In this document: piece after piece, positions 44,328 through 52,358 of the stretch
Layout: each line of letters opens with the position of its first letter
Numbering within the stretch: position 1 is the stretch's first letter
NCBI RefSeq assembly: GCF_049200465.1
Contig: NZ_CP120836.1
Coordinates: 4,154,001-4,218,000, forward strand
Length of the DNA: 64,000 bases
From: Leptothermofonsia sp049200465
Lineage (GTDB): Bacteria; Cyanobacteriota; Cyanobacteriia; Leptolyngbyales; Leptolyngbyaceae
Direction of reading: 5' to 3'
Program-made: the position numbers and the translations under genes
The notes under the pieces: model-generated
Told to the model about the DNA's origin: nothing
The model's database searches: none
Seen by the model: the letters and a program-made list of their open reading frames with translations, nothing else

Positions 44328-44420
44328 TATAGCGATTCTATTTGGATTATGAGAAAGGATTCCGCAGGAGTCCTTTCTCACAAAGCCTCTCAATCTCAAG
44401 ACTGATTCAAGACTGCTATA
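44328..44420 (+). repeat. Family A repeat, copy 2 (93 bp)
   Basis: TATAGCGATTCTATTTGGAT ... AAGACTGCTATA. Closely matches the copies at 660 and 27967. Confidence 0.8.
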
Positions 44421-44421
44421 C

Positions 44422-44500
44422 ATAGCGCTCCTTCTTGAAATTGGAACGGGGTACAGGGGTTCAACCCCTCCTTGTTCACAAACTATTTGTGAACGCTATA
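44422..44500 (+). repeat. Family B repeat, copy 2 (79 bp)
   Basis: ATAGCGCTCCTTCTTGAAAT ... TTGTTCACAAACTATTTGTG then AACGCTATA. Adjacent to the family A copy, the same order as at 660-828. It ends 33 bp before the next start codon. Confidence 0.8.
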
Positions 44501-44532
44501 GACTGCTTTTTTATTAAATAGGGATTTAAAGA

Positions 44533-45069
44533 ATGAATTTTAGCAACCAGGATGACGAACCGTTTGGTTTTTCCGATGATTGGAGCTTTCCTAACTTTTT
44601 AGGTTCCGAAGATGATGAAGAGTCTTCCCAGTTTTCACAGCAAATTGGGCTGATATTTTTAGGCCTATTTGTGCTGACTGCGGTAATTCTGTGTGTTTTG
44701 TTCTATTTTCTGTACCAGTTTGGTCCAGCCATTGTCTTGGCTTCTTGGAGGCTGTTATCCCATCTACCAGCCGCCCAGCTACTTCTGGTTGGCTGTTTTT
44801 TTGTAGTCCTTGGAGTTGGTTTCTACTGGCTCCGTCAAGAGCGCCGTTTACTATATGGATTAATCGAGGTTTGTTTTGCAGTCGTGTCAATATGGCATGC
44901 GGTTGGTTTAGGGATTGTGGATTCCAGCCAGTGGCTTTTAATGATAGCCGCAGTTTACGTTCTGGTTCGCGGTTTGGATAACCTTTTTTCGGGTTATAAG
45001 GCTTATTACAATTCAGTGTATTACGGAAGTCAGCAGGAATCTACGGATGAAAAAAGCCTTGCCTCCTAA
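44533..45069 (+). CDS. Membrane protein of unknown function
   Basis: 178 residues; AGGGA lies eight bases before the ATG. Residues 1-36 are acidic and Phe/Asp/Glu-rich; then about four membrane segments (~40-62, ~74-98, ~103-125, ~130-150) and a short polar C-terminus. I do not recognise the family. The end overlaps the next gene by 23 bp, which suggests co-transcription and possibly a joint role. Confidence 0.7.
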   Translation: MNFSNQDDEPFGFSDDWSFPNFLGSEDDEESSQFSQQIGLIFLGLFVLTAVILCVLFYFLYQFGPAIVLASWRLLSHLPAAQLLLVGCFFVVLGVGFYWLRQERRLLYGLIEVCFAVVSIWHAVGLGIVDSSQWLLMIAAVYVLVRGLDNLFSGYKAYYNSVYYGSQQESTDEKSLAS

Positions 45070-46015
45070 ACTCATCATCCAGTCAGGCAAGTTTGTATGG
45101 ACAACACTCTGGCACGTGATGATGTCAAAGCTTGCTCCTCGCAATCCTTCGGGCGAATACATCCGTCCCAGCAGTCAGTTTCGCAATTTCGTGGGAACTG
45201 AAGCCCACCCACCCACCGCAGGGCGCTACAAGCTCTACGTCGGTTGGGGCTGCCCCTGGGCACACCGCACACTGGTAACGCGGGCACTCAAGGGTTTGGA
45301 AGACGCTATTCCAATCACAATCGTATCGCCCTCACCCATTGAGGGCGGCTGGGTCTTTGACCAACCAGAAGAAGGCTGTCGCACTCTGGCAGAGCTTTAC
45401 GCGCTGGCTCAACCGGGATATACCGGACGCTGTACGGTTCCCGTGCTGTGGGACATGGAAACAAAGAAGATTGTTAACAATGAGAGTTCAGAAATTATCG
45501 TCATGCTGAACTCTGAGTTCAATGAATTTGCTAAAAACCCTACCCTCGATCTCTACCCGGAAGAACTGCGACCAGGAATTGATAGCTGGAATGAAAAGAT
45601 TTATCCCTCGGTCAACAATGGTGTTTATCGCTGTGGCTTTGCTCAGAGCCAGGAAGCGTATGACAAAGCCTGTGCAGAACTATTCATGATTCTGGATGAA
45701 ATTGAACGGACCCTGGAAACCAACCGTTATCTGTGTGGCGATCGCCTCACCCTGGCCGATGTGCGCCTGTTTCCAACCCTGTTTCGCTTTGATGCAGTGT
45801 ATTACGGTTTGTTTAAGTGTAATCGTCGCCGCATTCAGGACTACAAATATTTGGGAGCCTACCTGCGTCATCTATACCAGCTTCCAGGGGTAGCAGCAAC
45901 TTGCAATTTAGAAGCCGTCAAACAGGACTATTACGGTAATCTGTTTCCCCTCAATCCAGGCGGAATTATTCCTGCCGGTCCCGATGTGAGCAGTTTTCTG
46001 CAATCGCCCTCATGA
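45047..46015 (+). CDS. Glutathione S-transferase family protein, glutathionyl-hydroquinone reductase type
   Basis: 322 residues, typical length for the Xi-class GST/YqjG-like enzymes that reduce glutathionyl-hydroquinones. The catalytic cysteine lies in 'YVGWGCPWAHRTLVT' (Cys69), followed by the thioredoxin-fold residues 'GRCTVPVLWDMETKKIVNNESSEIIVMLN', and the C-terminal all-alpha domain has 'RYLCGDRLTLADVRLFPTLFRFDAVYY'. AGGA 8 bases upstream of the ATG. Overlaps the membrane-protein gene by 23 bp. Expected to act in quinone redox repair. Confidence 0.9.
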   Translation: MKKALPPKLIIQSGKFVWTTLWHVMMSKLAPRNPSGEYIRPSSQFRNFVGTEAHPPTAGRYKLYVGWGCPWAHRTLVTRALKGLEDAIPITIVSPSPIEGGWVFDQPEEGCRTLAELYALAQPGYTGRCTVPVLWDMETKKIVNNESSEIIVMLNSEFNEFAKNPTLDLYPEELRPGIDSWNEKIYPSVNNGVYRCGFAQSQEAYDKACAELFMILDEIERTLETNRYLCGDRLTLADVRLFPTLFRFDAVYYGLFKCNRRRIQDYKYLGAYLRHLYQLPGVAATCNLEAVKQDYYGNLFPLNPGGIIPAGPDVSSFLQSPS

Positions 46016-46155
46016 GTATAGCCCTTTTCAAGGGTGTGAGGTACAGTGAGGGTGTTCTGCACCCCACTGTATTAGAGCTCCCCCTTCCCCACTCCATCAC
46101 TCTCCTACTCTCTCCTCCCTTCGCTTTGACCTCAAACTTATAACTCCCCTCAGGT

Positions 46156-46230
46156 ATTGCTGAATCTGGGTATGAAATGGATACTGTATGCTTGAAACTT
46201 CGTTCCGATTCATCTGCTTTTCGGCAACGC
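46156..46230 (-). repeat. Family F repeat, copy 2
   Basis: Reverse complement of the copy at 12502: TTGCTGAATCTGGGTATGAA ... CGGCAACGC. The gap 46016-46383 also contains CTCCTACTCTCTCC filler and family D copy 4; no gene. Confidence 0.75.
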
Positions 46231-46268
46231 CCCCCTCACTTGACTAACAATTAACAACAATTAAATGT

Positions 46269-46382
46269 TAGGTAGTCATAATTAATTTGTAAGGAAGGAA
46301 GTGGGGGCTGCGCCCCCAGTCAGGGGGTGAAACCCCCTCCGCCCCCAAAATTATCCTGAATTTAATTGCGCCTAGCTACTTA
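46269..46382 (+). repeat. Family D repeat, copy 4 (114 bp)
   Basis: TAGGTAGTCATAATTAATTT ... TTAATTGCGCCTAGCTACTTA with core GTGGGGGCTGCGCCCCCAG. The right end is one base from the desA stop codon. Confidence 0.85.
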
Positions 46383-46383
46383 T

Positions 46384-47430
46384 TCATTCTTCCCCATGAA
46401 ACTCCTTAAAGGATTGATAACACTGTTCAGGGTGATATAGGTGGCACTGATCCGTAATTTGCTGCATTAAGGACCAGGAGAAGTGGCACTCGTACAGGTA
46501 GTGATCCCAGTTCTCTTTCAAACTACGGTGTGCTATGCGCAGATTGTAGGAAGGAATGGCTGTAGAAATGTGATGGGGGACATGGACATTGATGTGATGA
46601 CAAAGAAATTCTACCCAGAGGGGATATTCACAATGGACCGTACCTGAAAGTTGTGCTCTGGCGGCATTCCACTGGCCAGGTTCTTGAAAATCAATGTCAG
46701 GGGCGGTGTGATGCACCAGCGTAAAGGTACTCATCCAAAAGTGGAAGACTAACCAGGGCAGCAGCCAGAATTTAACAAAGCCCCAAATGCCAGTGGTTGC
46801 AAGCAACAGTGGGAAAGCGATCGCCCCGAATCCAAGAACGACCAGAACCGACAACTTTACTTTCTGTCGATCCTTCCCTTCAAAATTTTCTGGGTTAAGA
46901 TGCAGCGCTCCCCAATGGGCAATAGATGCCAACCACCAGAACCGACCGCGTAATGCCTGATAACCCCATTGCCCTAACCAGCCTAACCCGGCGTATAGCT
47001 CTGGTCTAAGGGGTTGCCAGGCATTATCTACATCCATCTTGTTCGTATGGTTGTGGTGATGGTTATGCAGGATGCGCCAACTGTGAAAGGGATAGATCAG
47101 AGGTGCCATGAAGAGGTGCCCTACCAGATCGTTTACCCATCGCCGTTTGGCAAATGAGCGATGTCCACAATCATGCCCTATGACAAAAAAACCGGTCAGC
47201 GCGGTTCCAGTAAAAATCCAGGTAACAGGCAACAAAAACCAGGGCGCGATCGCCAGACTCAAGTACCCCAGACCAACCATCAATATGTTCACAAAAGCTG
47301 CCGTCCACGCTTTGCGCAAATCTTTCTGAAAGCATTCTTTGGGCAGGGTCTTAAGAATATCTTTCAGTTGTACTTCGGGGGGCAACAGTGTGGATGGCAC
47401 GTTGTCGGGCACTACGGTTGATACGGTCAT
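46384..47430 (-). CDS. desA: Delta-12 acyl-lipid fatty acid desaturase
   Basis: Membrane di-iron desaturase that introduces the delta-12 double bond into oleoyl lipids. 348 residues, very similar in plan to Synechocystis DesA. The three histidine boxes are visible: HDCGH (86-90), HNHHHNH (122-128) and, near the C-terminus, HINVHVPHH. Other typical stretches: 'LKDILKTLPKECF', 'FHFWMSTFTLVHHTAPDI'. GAGGA lies ~12 bases upstream of the ATG. The leader (47431-47657) has a CCTGCTA/TAGCAGG stem at 47484-47508; desA genes are cold-induced in cyanobacteria (family knowledge). gdhA is upstream on the same strand. Confidence 0.95.
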   Translation of the reverse strand: MTVSTVVPDNVPSTLLPPEVQLKDILKTLPKECFQKDLRKAWTAAFVNILMVGLGYLSLAIAPWFLLPVTWIFTGTALTGFFVIGHDCGHRSFAKRRWVNDLVGHLFMAPLIYPFHSWRILHNHHHNHTNKMDVDNAWQPLRPELYAGLGWLGQWGYQALRGRFWWLASIAHWGALHLNPENFEGKDRQKVKLSVLVVLGFGAIAFPLLLATTGIWGFVKFWLLPWLVFHFWMSTFTLVHHTAPDIDFQEPGQWNAARAQLSGTVHCEYPLWVEFLCHHINVHVPHHISTAIPSYNLRIAHRSLKENWDHYLYECHFSWSLMQQITDQCHLYHPEQCYQSFKEFHGEE

Positions 47431-47657
47431 GAATAGTGTATTTCCTCAGTAGTTCAGATTTCGGAACCAGGGCACATAAAAAACCTGCTAGGCAGAGGCA
47501 TTAGCAGGCATGGTCAAGAGTTTTGACTATAGATAGGCGCAAAGAAAAAATGCGCCGCAAAGCCTTTTAATGGTAGCTATGCTCTTTCATTTCAGTTACA
47601 AAACTTAAGTATTTTATCATACTTTAGCAATCCTTGTTTGAGCATCGGTCAGTTCGA

Positions 47658-48947
47658 CTACCGTCCGTTGATGTAGTAGTCCCTGGTTCCCTTGGCGCTA
47701 ATCGCCTCCCCCAGGCGGCTAATGGCATGTACGTAAGCGGCTGTGCGAATTGGAATTGAGAGATCGCGAGCGATCGCCCAGATATGTTCTGCCTCCTGCA
47801 CCATCCGTTGTTTCAACCGTTGATTTATTTCCTCCAGACTCCAGTATAAACCACTACGGTTTTGCACCCACTCAAAGTAGCTGACTGTAACACCTCCAGC
47901 ATTGACCAGAATATCAGGAAAAACATAAATTCCTTTGTCTTCCAAAATTTTGTCAGCCGCCGAAGTGGTAGGGCCGTTTGCCACTTCAAAGATCATTCTG
48001 GCTCGAATATTCGCGGCATTGGCTTCTGTAATTTGGTGTTCTAAGGCAGCAGGCACCAGTACATCTACATCTAATGTCAGCAGGTCTTCGTTGGTAATCA
48101 CCTCTTCAGCCGTGGTGTGGCAGACCGTGTCGTCGCAGTACATGGCCTGGATGCGGCGACTAGATTCCTTGAAGCGGCGAATATTGGGAATATCCAGCCC
48201 CCCTCTTGAATAGATACCCCCTTGGGAGTCACTCACTGCCACGACCTTATAACCTGCCTTAAACAGCAGTTCTGCCAGGATGGCTCCCGCATTGCCAAAG
48301 CCTTGAATGGCAACTGTAGTCGCTTCGGGTGGCTGATCAAATTTGGGCATCATGGTCTGAATGACGAAGAAAGCCCCCATGGCAGTGGCCGATTCTCGCC
48401 CCAGGCTACCACCCATGCTGATGGGTTTGCCAGTTACGACTGCCGGGCTGATTTGACGTTTGATGATGCTGTACTGATCCATCATCCAGCCCATGACCAT
48501 GGCATTGGTATAAACGTCAGGGGCAAGAATGTCTACGTCTGGTCCGATGAAATCGGCGATCGCATCAATATAGCCCCGGCTTAACCGCTCCAGTTCCATC
48601 CGAGAAAGCTCTTTCGGGTTGACTGTAATGCCGCCTTTTGCTCCACCAAAGGGCAAGCTCAATGCGGCGCATTTAAAGGTCATCCAGAATGCCAGAGATT
48701 GCACCTCATCCAGCGTTACACTTGGATGGTAGCGAACTCCACCTTTACCGGGACCTCTGGTGTCGTCATAACGTACCCGGTAGCCCTGAAAAACTTTGAG
48801 GGAACCGTCATCCATACGAACGGGAATGGAAACCGTGAGGCTGGTTTGGGGAAATTTCAGAGATTCGATCGCATCTTCTGAAATGGAGGTGTATTTCAAC
48901 GCCTGCTTCAGCCTTAGCCCCGCATCAGATAATAACGAACCTGCCAT
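47658..48947 (-). CDS. gdhA: Glutamate dehydrogenase (Glu/Leu/Phe/Val dehydrogenase family)
   Basis: 429 residues. Reversible conversion of 2-oxoglutarate + NH4+ to glutamate. 'GYRVRYDDTRGPGKGGVRYHPSVTLDEVQSLAFWMTFKCAALSLPFGGAKGGITVNP' contains the catalytic Lys in GGAKGG; the NAD(P) domain starts at 'TVAIQGFGNAGAILAELL', with 'FPDILVNAGGVTVSYFEWVQNR' at the end. AGAGG lies ~9 bases before the ATG. Length fits the hexameric enzymes. A dehydrogenase of this type in a cyanobacterium is known to support growth when GS-GOGAT is limiting (recalled). Confidence 0.95.
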   Translation of the reverse strand: MAGSLLSDAGLRLKQALKYTSISEDAIESLKFPQTSLTVSIPVRMDDGSLKVFQGYRVRYDDTRGPGKGGVRYHPSVTLDEVQSLAFWMTFKCAALSLPFGGAKGGITVNPKELSRMELERLSRGYIDAIADFIGPDVDILAPDVYTNAMVMGWMMDQYSIIKRQISPAVVTGKPISMGGSLGRESATAMGAFFVIQTMMPKFDQPPEATTVAIQGFGNAGAILAELLFKAGYKVVAVSDSQGGIYSRGGLDIPNIRRFKESSRRIQAMYCDDTVCHTTAEEVITNEDLLTLDVDVLVPAALEHQITEANAANIRARMIFEVANGPTTSAADKILEDKGIYVFPDILVNAGGVTVSYFEWVQNRSGLYWSLEEINQRLKQRMVQEAEHIWAIARDLSIPIRTAAYVHAISRLGEAISAKGTRDYYINGR

Positions 48948-49870
48948 ACTACATACCTCTCAGTGAATCGCTGGTGCCAAGACAAAGCTTGCAGCCGTAG
49001 CAGATTCAGTCACTGGCAATGAATGGTTGGTTGTTAGTGGTTAGCCACTTGGGGTTGATAGCTCTGAGCTTCGATGACTCCTAACACCGGAAACCTCACT
49101 AACCGTAGAGCTGGCCGCTGAGGACTGATAGCCTGCCGCGATCGCAGTTTTCAGTAGAAAAAAGAACTGTGATATTTTGTGGCAGAAGCGATTGGGTTAT
49201 CTTCTTCTATCGTGCCCAATTACTTGAAGGTTTGACGCATAATCATCCTAACCCGATGAAAAGAAATGTGTAGTTTGCTACAAATGACCATGAGGTCAAG
49301 GGTTGGGTTAGGGATCAGCATAAAATTCCATCGACATCCTCTAACTAAAAGAATATCACTGAATCTTGATCGGGTCTCTGTAATTCCCCTGGTTGAGCAA
49401 TGACAGCGGAGCTATATTGGTGATTGCTAAAAATGCAAGCCGCACTTCCTGTAGTTGTTAGAGACGAGAATCAAGTATTAGGAAGTAGGGTGTTGGAAGA
49501 AATTTTACCCTACACTCCACTACGCCTAATCAGTTCAACGGGCAACTTATATATATGCGTATATGCGTTGATAGCGCTAAAAAACCAATCAATTGGAGTC
49601 CTACTTCAAGCCGCATATCATTCTCATTGGAAAATAAGTGGCATTTTTGTGATGGTTTGAGCGGCGACAGGAGCATGAAAAACACCACCTCCAAACGTAC
49701 TCCAGTAACGATTGGGCTGGGTCGATATTGACCAATTTTCAAGTCGCAGCAGAGGGATATTGAGCTGGGCGAAGACGAATGCTCAAAATTAGGTTGACTA
49801 GATTGATCATTTCGGGGCGCGCCTCCTGTAACGATGTTCAAACTGAAAATTCCTTTTTAAGGATTGAGTA
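48948..49870. other. Gap upstream of gdhA, no intact gene
   Basis: Holds the gdhA promoter region and unassigned, moderately AT-rich DNA. Two open frames (49424-49660 +, 49530-49841 -) are low-complexity or unrecognised and not supported. The end of the gap runs into an IS256 remnant. Confidence 0.4.
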
Positions 49871-49879
49871 TCAAGAGAG

Positions 49880-50165
49880 AGAGGAAGTTGCCCAGAACGA
49901 GTAATGAATTTGAACCAGTCATCGCCAGGAAATGACAGACTCGATTTGACGGTTTTGATGACAAAATTTTATTTCTGTATGCGCAGGATAAATACGCGGG
50001 ACATTCAAGCTCAATTGCAAGACCTGTATGGAAGTGAAGGGCTTTTCATTGCTCGCTGCGATGGACTGATTGCTCTTGCTGATGCGATTGAGGCAGTCTT
50101 TCTCAAAACCCATGTACAACCGTGGATCACCCCCATGATGCGCACTCGTTATGATTATCTACAGT
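49880..50165 (+). pseudogene. IS256 (Mutator)-family transposase remnant
   Basis: Three pieces of the transposase are visible in changing frames: EFEPVIARK (with a TGA after K), TRFDGFDDKILFLYA, then NTRDIQAQLQDLYG; after a missing middle part comes ARCDGLIALADAIEAVFLKT followed by HVQPW, which is the region normally reading 'CVDGLKGFPDAIEAVFPKTQVQLC'. Frameshifts, a stop and a large internal deletion make it non-functional. No terminal inverted repeats found. It lies next to tRNA genes. Confidence 0.75.
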
Positions 50166-50356
50166 GCGCATCGCCCTTATTGATTCACCTCAAACCAGGC
50201 ATCTAAATTCGCCATTGATTCAAAGTTCAGCTAGGCCACTACCAGCGCGAGGAGCTAACCACGCCCGTATGCGGTTTAAAAGGTTTTGGATCGCCTGCGA
50301 TAAAACGTTCAGCTGCAAAGAGTCCAAAACTTTCCAGTCCAATCATTATTACTTTA

Positions 50357-50427
50357 AGCGGGTAGCGGGAATCGAACCCGCAACTAAAGCTTGGGAAGCT
50401 TTCGTTTTACCACTAAACTATACCCGC
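50357..50427 (-). tRNA. tRNA-Gly (anticodon CCC)
   Basis: 71 nt; acceptor GCGGGTA pairs with TACCCGC, D-arm 'TAGTTTAGTGGTAAAAC', anticodon stem AAAGC/GCTTT with loop TTCCCAA (anticodon CCC), T-arm GCGGG TTCGATT CCCGC, discriminator T. CCA is not encoded. All arms pair; class I tRNA. Confidence 0.95.
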
Positions 50428-50624
50428 AAAGAACGCTGGGTACCGAAAGGCAGTTTGAGAAGTCTGGGTACTACGTCCCTTGACTGCACTCTAGACCTAG
50501 CTGCTGTAGATGTCATTATACTGCGATTTTCTGTTCAATCAGGGGTGGGGGCTCAAATGTCCAAACTCTAACCTCTTGCATCACGCCATGGGAAAGATCA
50601 GCCTGACTGGGTAAGCCCTATTCC

Positions 50625-50670
50625 CCTAAACGGGTGACCTCAAAACGCTTCCATCTGAGCTACACCAGTA
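50625..50670 (-). pseudogene. tRNA-Thr-like fragment
   Basis: On the minus strand TACTGGTGTAGCTCAGATGG is followed by AGCGTTTTGAGGTCACCCGTT, which matches the 5' part, variable loop and T-arm start of a bacterial tRNA-Thr; the anticodon arm is deleted and the 3' end lost. The remaining gap 50671-50997 shows no gene. Confidence 0.35.
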
Positions 50671-50997
50671 ATATAAAGATTCGGTGTAACCGTTCTTTAC
50701 ATCGAAAGCCCGATGTTATGCTATATCAAATAGAGCATATTACTCTGAGGTTTCTGTACCTCAAAGTTGCATAAAGCGCTATCGCAAAGTTCGGTTTTAA
50801 TTAAGTAGCCAGGTATGGGTATCACCCACTTGACGATTCGAGTCTGAAGGTTGATACTGTGTTAGAGCTAGATATTGCTTAGGTATTTTGATGGAATTCT
50901 ATCTCTGACTCCTCAAAATATTCGATGTTCTGTTTGAGCAGCTAACCATGGAATGTTCTTTTATCCTATTTGAAACTTGACTTAGTGGTTGTTTACA

Positions 50998-51231
50998 ATG
51001 CGTCAGCTAAACTCGATTCACTCTGAAAGTATGGGCAGGTATCCAGTTGATGGAGGAGAGTACGCCCAGTCTCAGGTCACCAGCCAGAGTCAAAGTTTTA
51101 CAAGTGCTGTTCAGAAACGGACTGATCTATTAGAATTTCTAATGCCAGAAGGGGTTAGCCCCGCAAAGCAAGCGATTATCGAAAGGCTGGTAACCCTGTG
51201 GTTAGCCGATTCCAAGTTAGACGTCGCTTGA
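50998..51231 (+). CDS. Small hypothetical protein (77 aa)
   Basis: 77 residues from ATG at 50998. A central polar stretch (SQVTSQSQSFTSAVQKR) is followed by a helical C-terminal part (DLLEFLMPEGVSPAKQAIIERLVTLWLADSKLDVA). The gene is followed by a good hairpin terminator, which supports expression. I do not recognise the family. Confidence 0.5.
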   Translation: MRQLNSIHSESMGRYPVDGGEYAQSQVTSQSQSFTSAVQKRTDLLEFLMPEGVSPAKQAIIERLVTLWLADSKLDVA

Positions 51232-51254
51232 TATTGAAAGCAAAATATTTGGGG

Positions 51255-51295
51255 AGGGTGGCTCTGGTCAACGACAGCCACCCTTAAGTTATTTA
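51255..51295 (+). terminator. Rho-independent-like terminator
   Basis: AGGGTGGCT pairs with AGCCACCCT (9 bp, 12-nt loop), followed by TAAGTTATTT. 24 bases after the small gene's stop. Confidence 0.7.
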
Positions 51296-51446
51296 AAATA
51301 ACCACAAGTGATTACCCTTTAAGGTGAAGAGGCTTTTAAGGTTGGGCTTTATTCTTGACTCAACCGCAACAAACTTTTAGGGCATTGCGAAAATGTGAGG
51401 GCCCTTGCTGTAGTCGTAGCTGTGTTGTGCCCTGGATGGTAGCCCT

Positions 51447-52157
51447 ATGTTAGCTGGACAGTCTAGCAAAATGATTGGTGAAAAATCTCTTCAGAGACTT
51501 CGAGAACTGATCCAGCTTGTTGCAGAGGCAGATACTGACGACTTTTTTGAACTGGCGAAAATTGCTGGGCTCAATCCAGCAGAAGATTTTTCAACTGCAA
51601 ATTTGAGTGGGTTGGATTTGCGATCGGCTCGTTTAGCTGGTGCAAATCTAATCAACACGAATCTGGCATATGCTAGCTTGGTGAATGCTGATCTATCAGA
51701 AGCTAACCTGATTAGCGCTAATCTCATCGCAGCAAACTTGATCAGCGCTCAAATGAATCATGCCAATCTGATCAGCGCGGATTTGACGAGTGCAAATTTG
51801 GTCAGCGCAAAGTTGTGGAGCGCAAACATGACTGGGGCTACGCTGACGAATGCAGTTCTGAACCATGCGGATTTACGCCGTGCGGTTTTGACGGGTACCA
51901 AACTTGATGGGGCTAGTCTGCGGGCAACAATTTTGAGTCACACTGACCTGCGCCGGGCTAGTCTCACTAGTGTTGACTTAAGTGGTGCCAGCCTGTATGG
52001 GGCAAACTTAAGTAATTCTGATTTGCGCTGGGCTGATTTGAGTGATGCAAACCTGGCCGGTGCGACCTTTGAGAAAACTCGACTGGGTAGCAATGAGGGA
52101 TTGACCAGAGACTCGGTGCTAGATCTCAAGAGGCGGGGAGCGATTTTTGAGCGTTGA
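51447..52157 (+). CDS. Pentapeptide-repeat protein
   Basis: 236 residues. After a ~45-residue N-terminal part there are about 30 pentapeptide repeats A(D/N)LxX (e.g. 'ANLSGLDLRSARLAGANLINTNLAYASLVNADLSEANLISANLIAANL'), which fold as a right-handed quadrilateral beta-helix. The array ends at ~205 with a 'LGSNEGLTRDSVLDLKRRGAIFER' tail, a common cyanobacterial end. ATG at 51471 is an alternative start. Function unknown; such proteins are very numerous in cyanobacteria. Converges on the kinase gene. Confidence 0.85.
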   Translation: MLAGQSSKMIGEKSLQRLRELIQLVAEADTDDFFELAKIAGLNPAEDFSTANLSGLDLRSARLAGANLINTNLAYASLVNADLSEANLISANLIAANLISAQMNHANLISADLTSANLVSAKLWSANMTGATLTNAVLNHADLRRAVLTGTKLDGASLRATILSHTDLRRASLTSVDLSGASLYGANLSNSDLRWADLSDANLAGATFEKTRLGSNEGLTRDSVLDLKRRGAIFER

Positions 52158-52242
52158 GGGGGCGGCGTGGCTGAAAGGCAAGACGCCTGGAGCCTCATTT
52201 CAGTTATCCTAAACCTTTTCCATCCCTACAGTTGGAAATAGT

Positions 52243-52358
52243 TATAGCTGTCACCAAGTTGCTTAGGACATTGGTTTTAAGAGGGAGTGGGGGCTTCGCC
52301 CCAGCCAGGGGGGGCTACCCCTGCATCCCGTCCTAACCATCATGACTATCGCTGTATA
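52243..52358 (+). repeat. Family C repeat, copy 5 (116 bp)
   Basis: TATAGCTGTCACCAAGTTGC ... GACTATCGCTGTATA, with GGGGGCTTCGCCCC core and TACCCCTGCATCCCGTCCTAA. It lies between convergent genes and includes the end region of the kinase gene (TAA at ~52333). Confidence 0.85.

Noticed and set aside
49260..49300. NtcA site GTA-N8-TAC upstream of gdhA
   Set aside because: The nearby GTAGTTTGCTAC has six, not eight, bases between GTA and TAC.
49424..49660. 78-codon frame upstream of the IS256 remnant
   Set aside because: No family, repetitive TATATGCG region, no start signal.
49530..49841. 103-codon antisense frame
   Set aside because: Considered as a transposase fragment, but no motif could be matched.
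52270..52300. UUCG tetraloop in the repeat core
   Set aside because: GGGGGCTTCGCCCCC pairs as GGGGGC/GCCCCC or GGGGG/CCCCC and does not give the C(UUCG)G arrangement.
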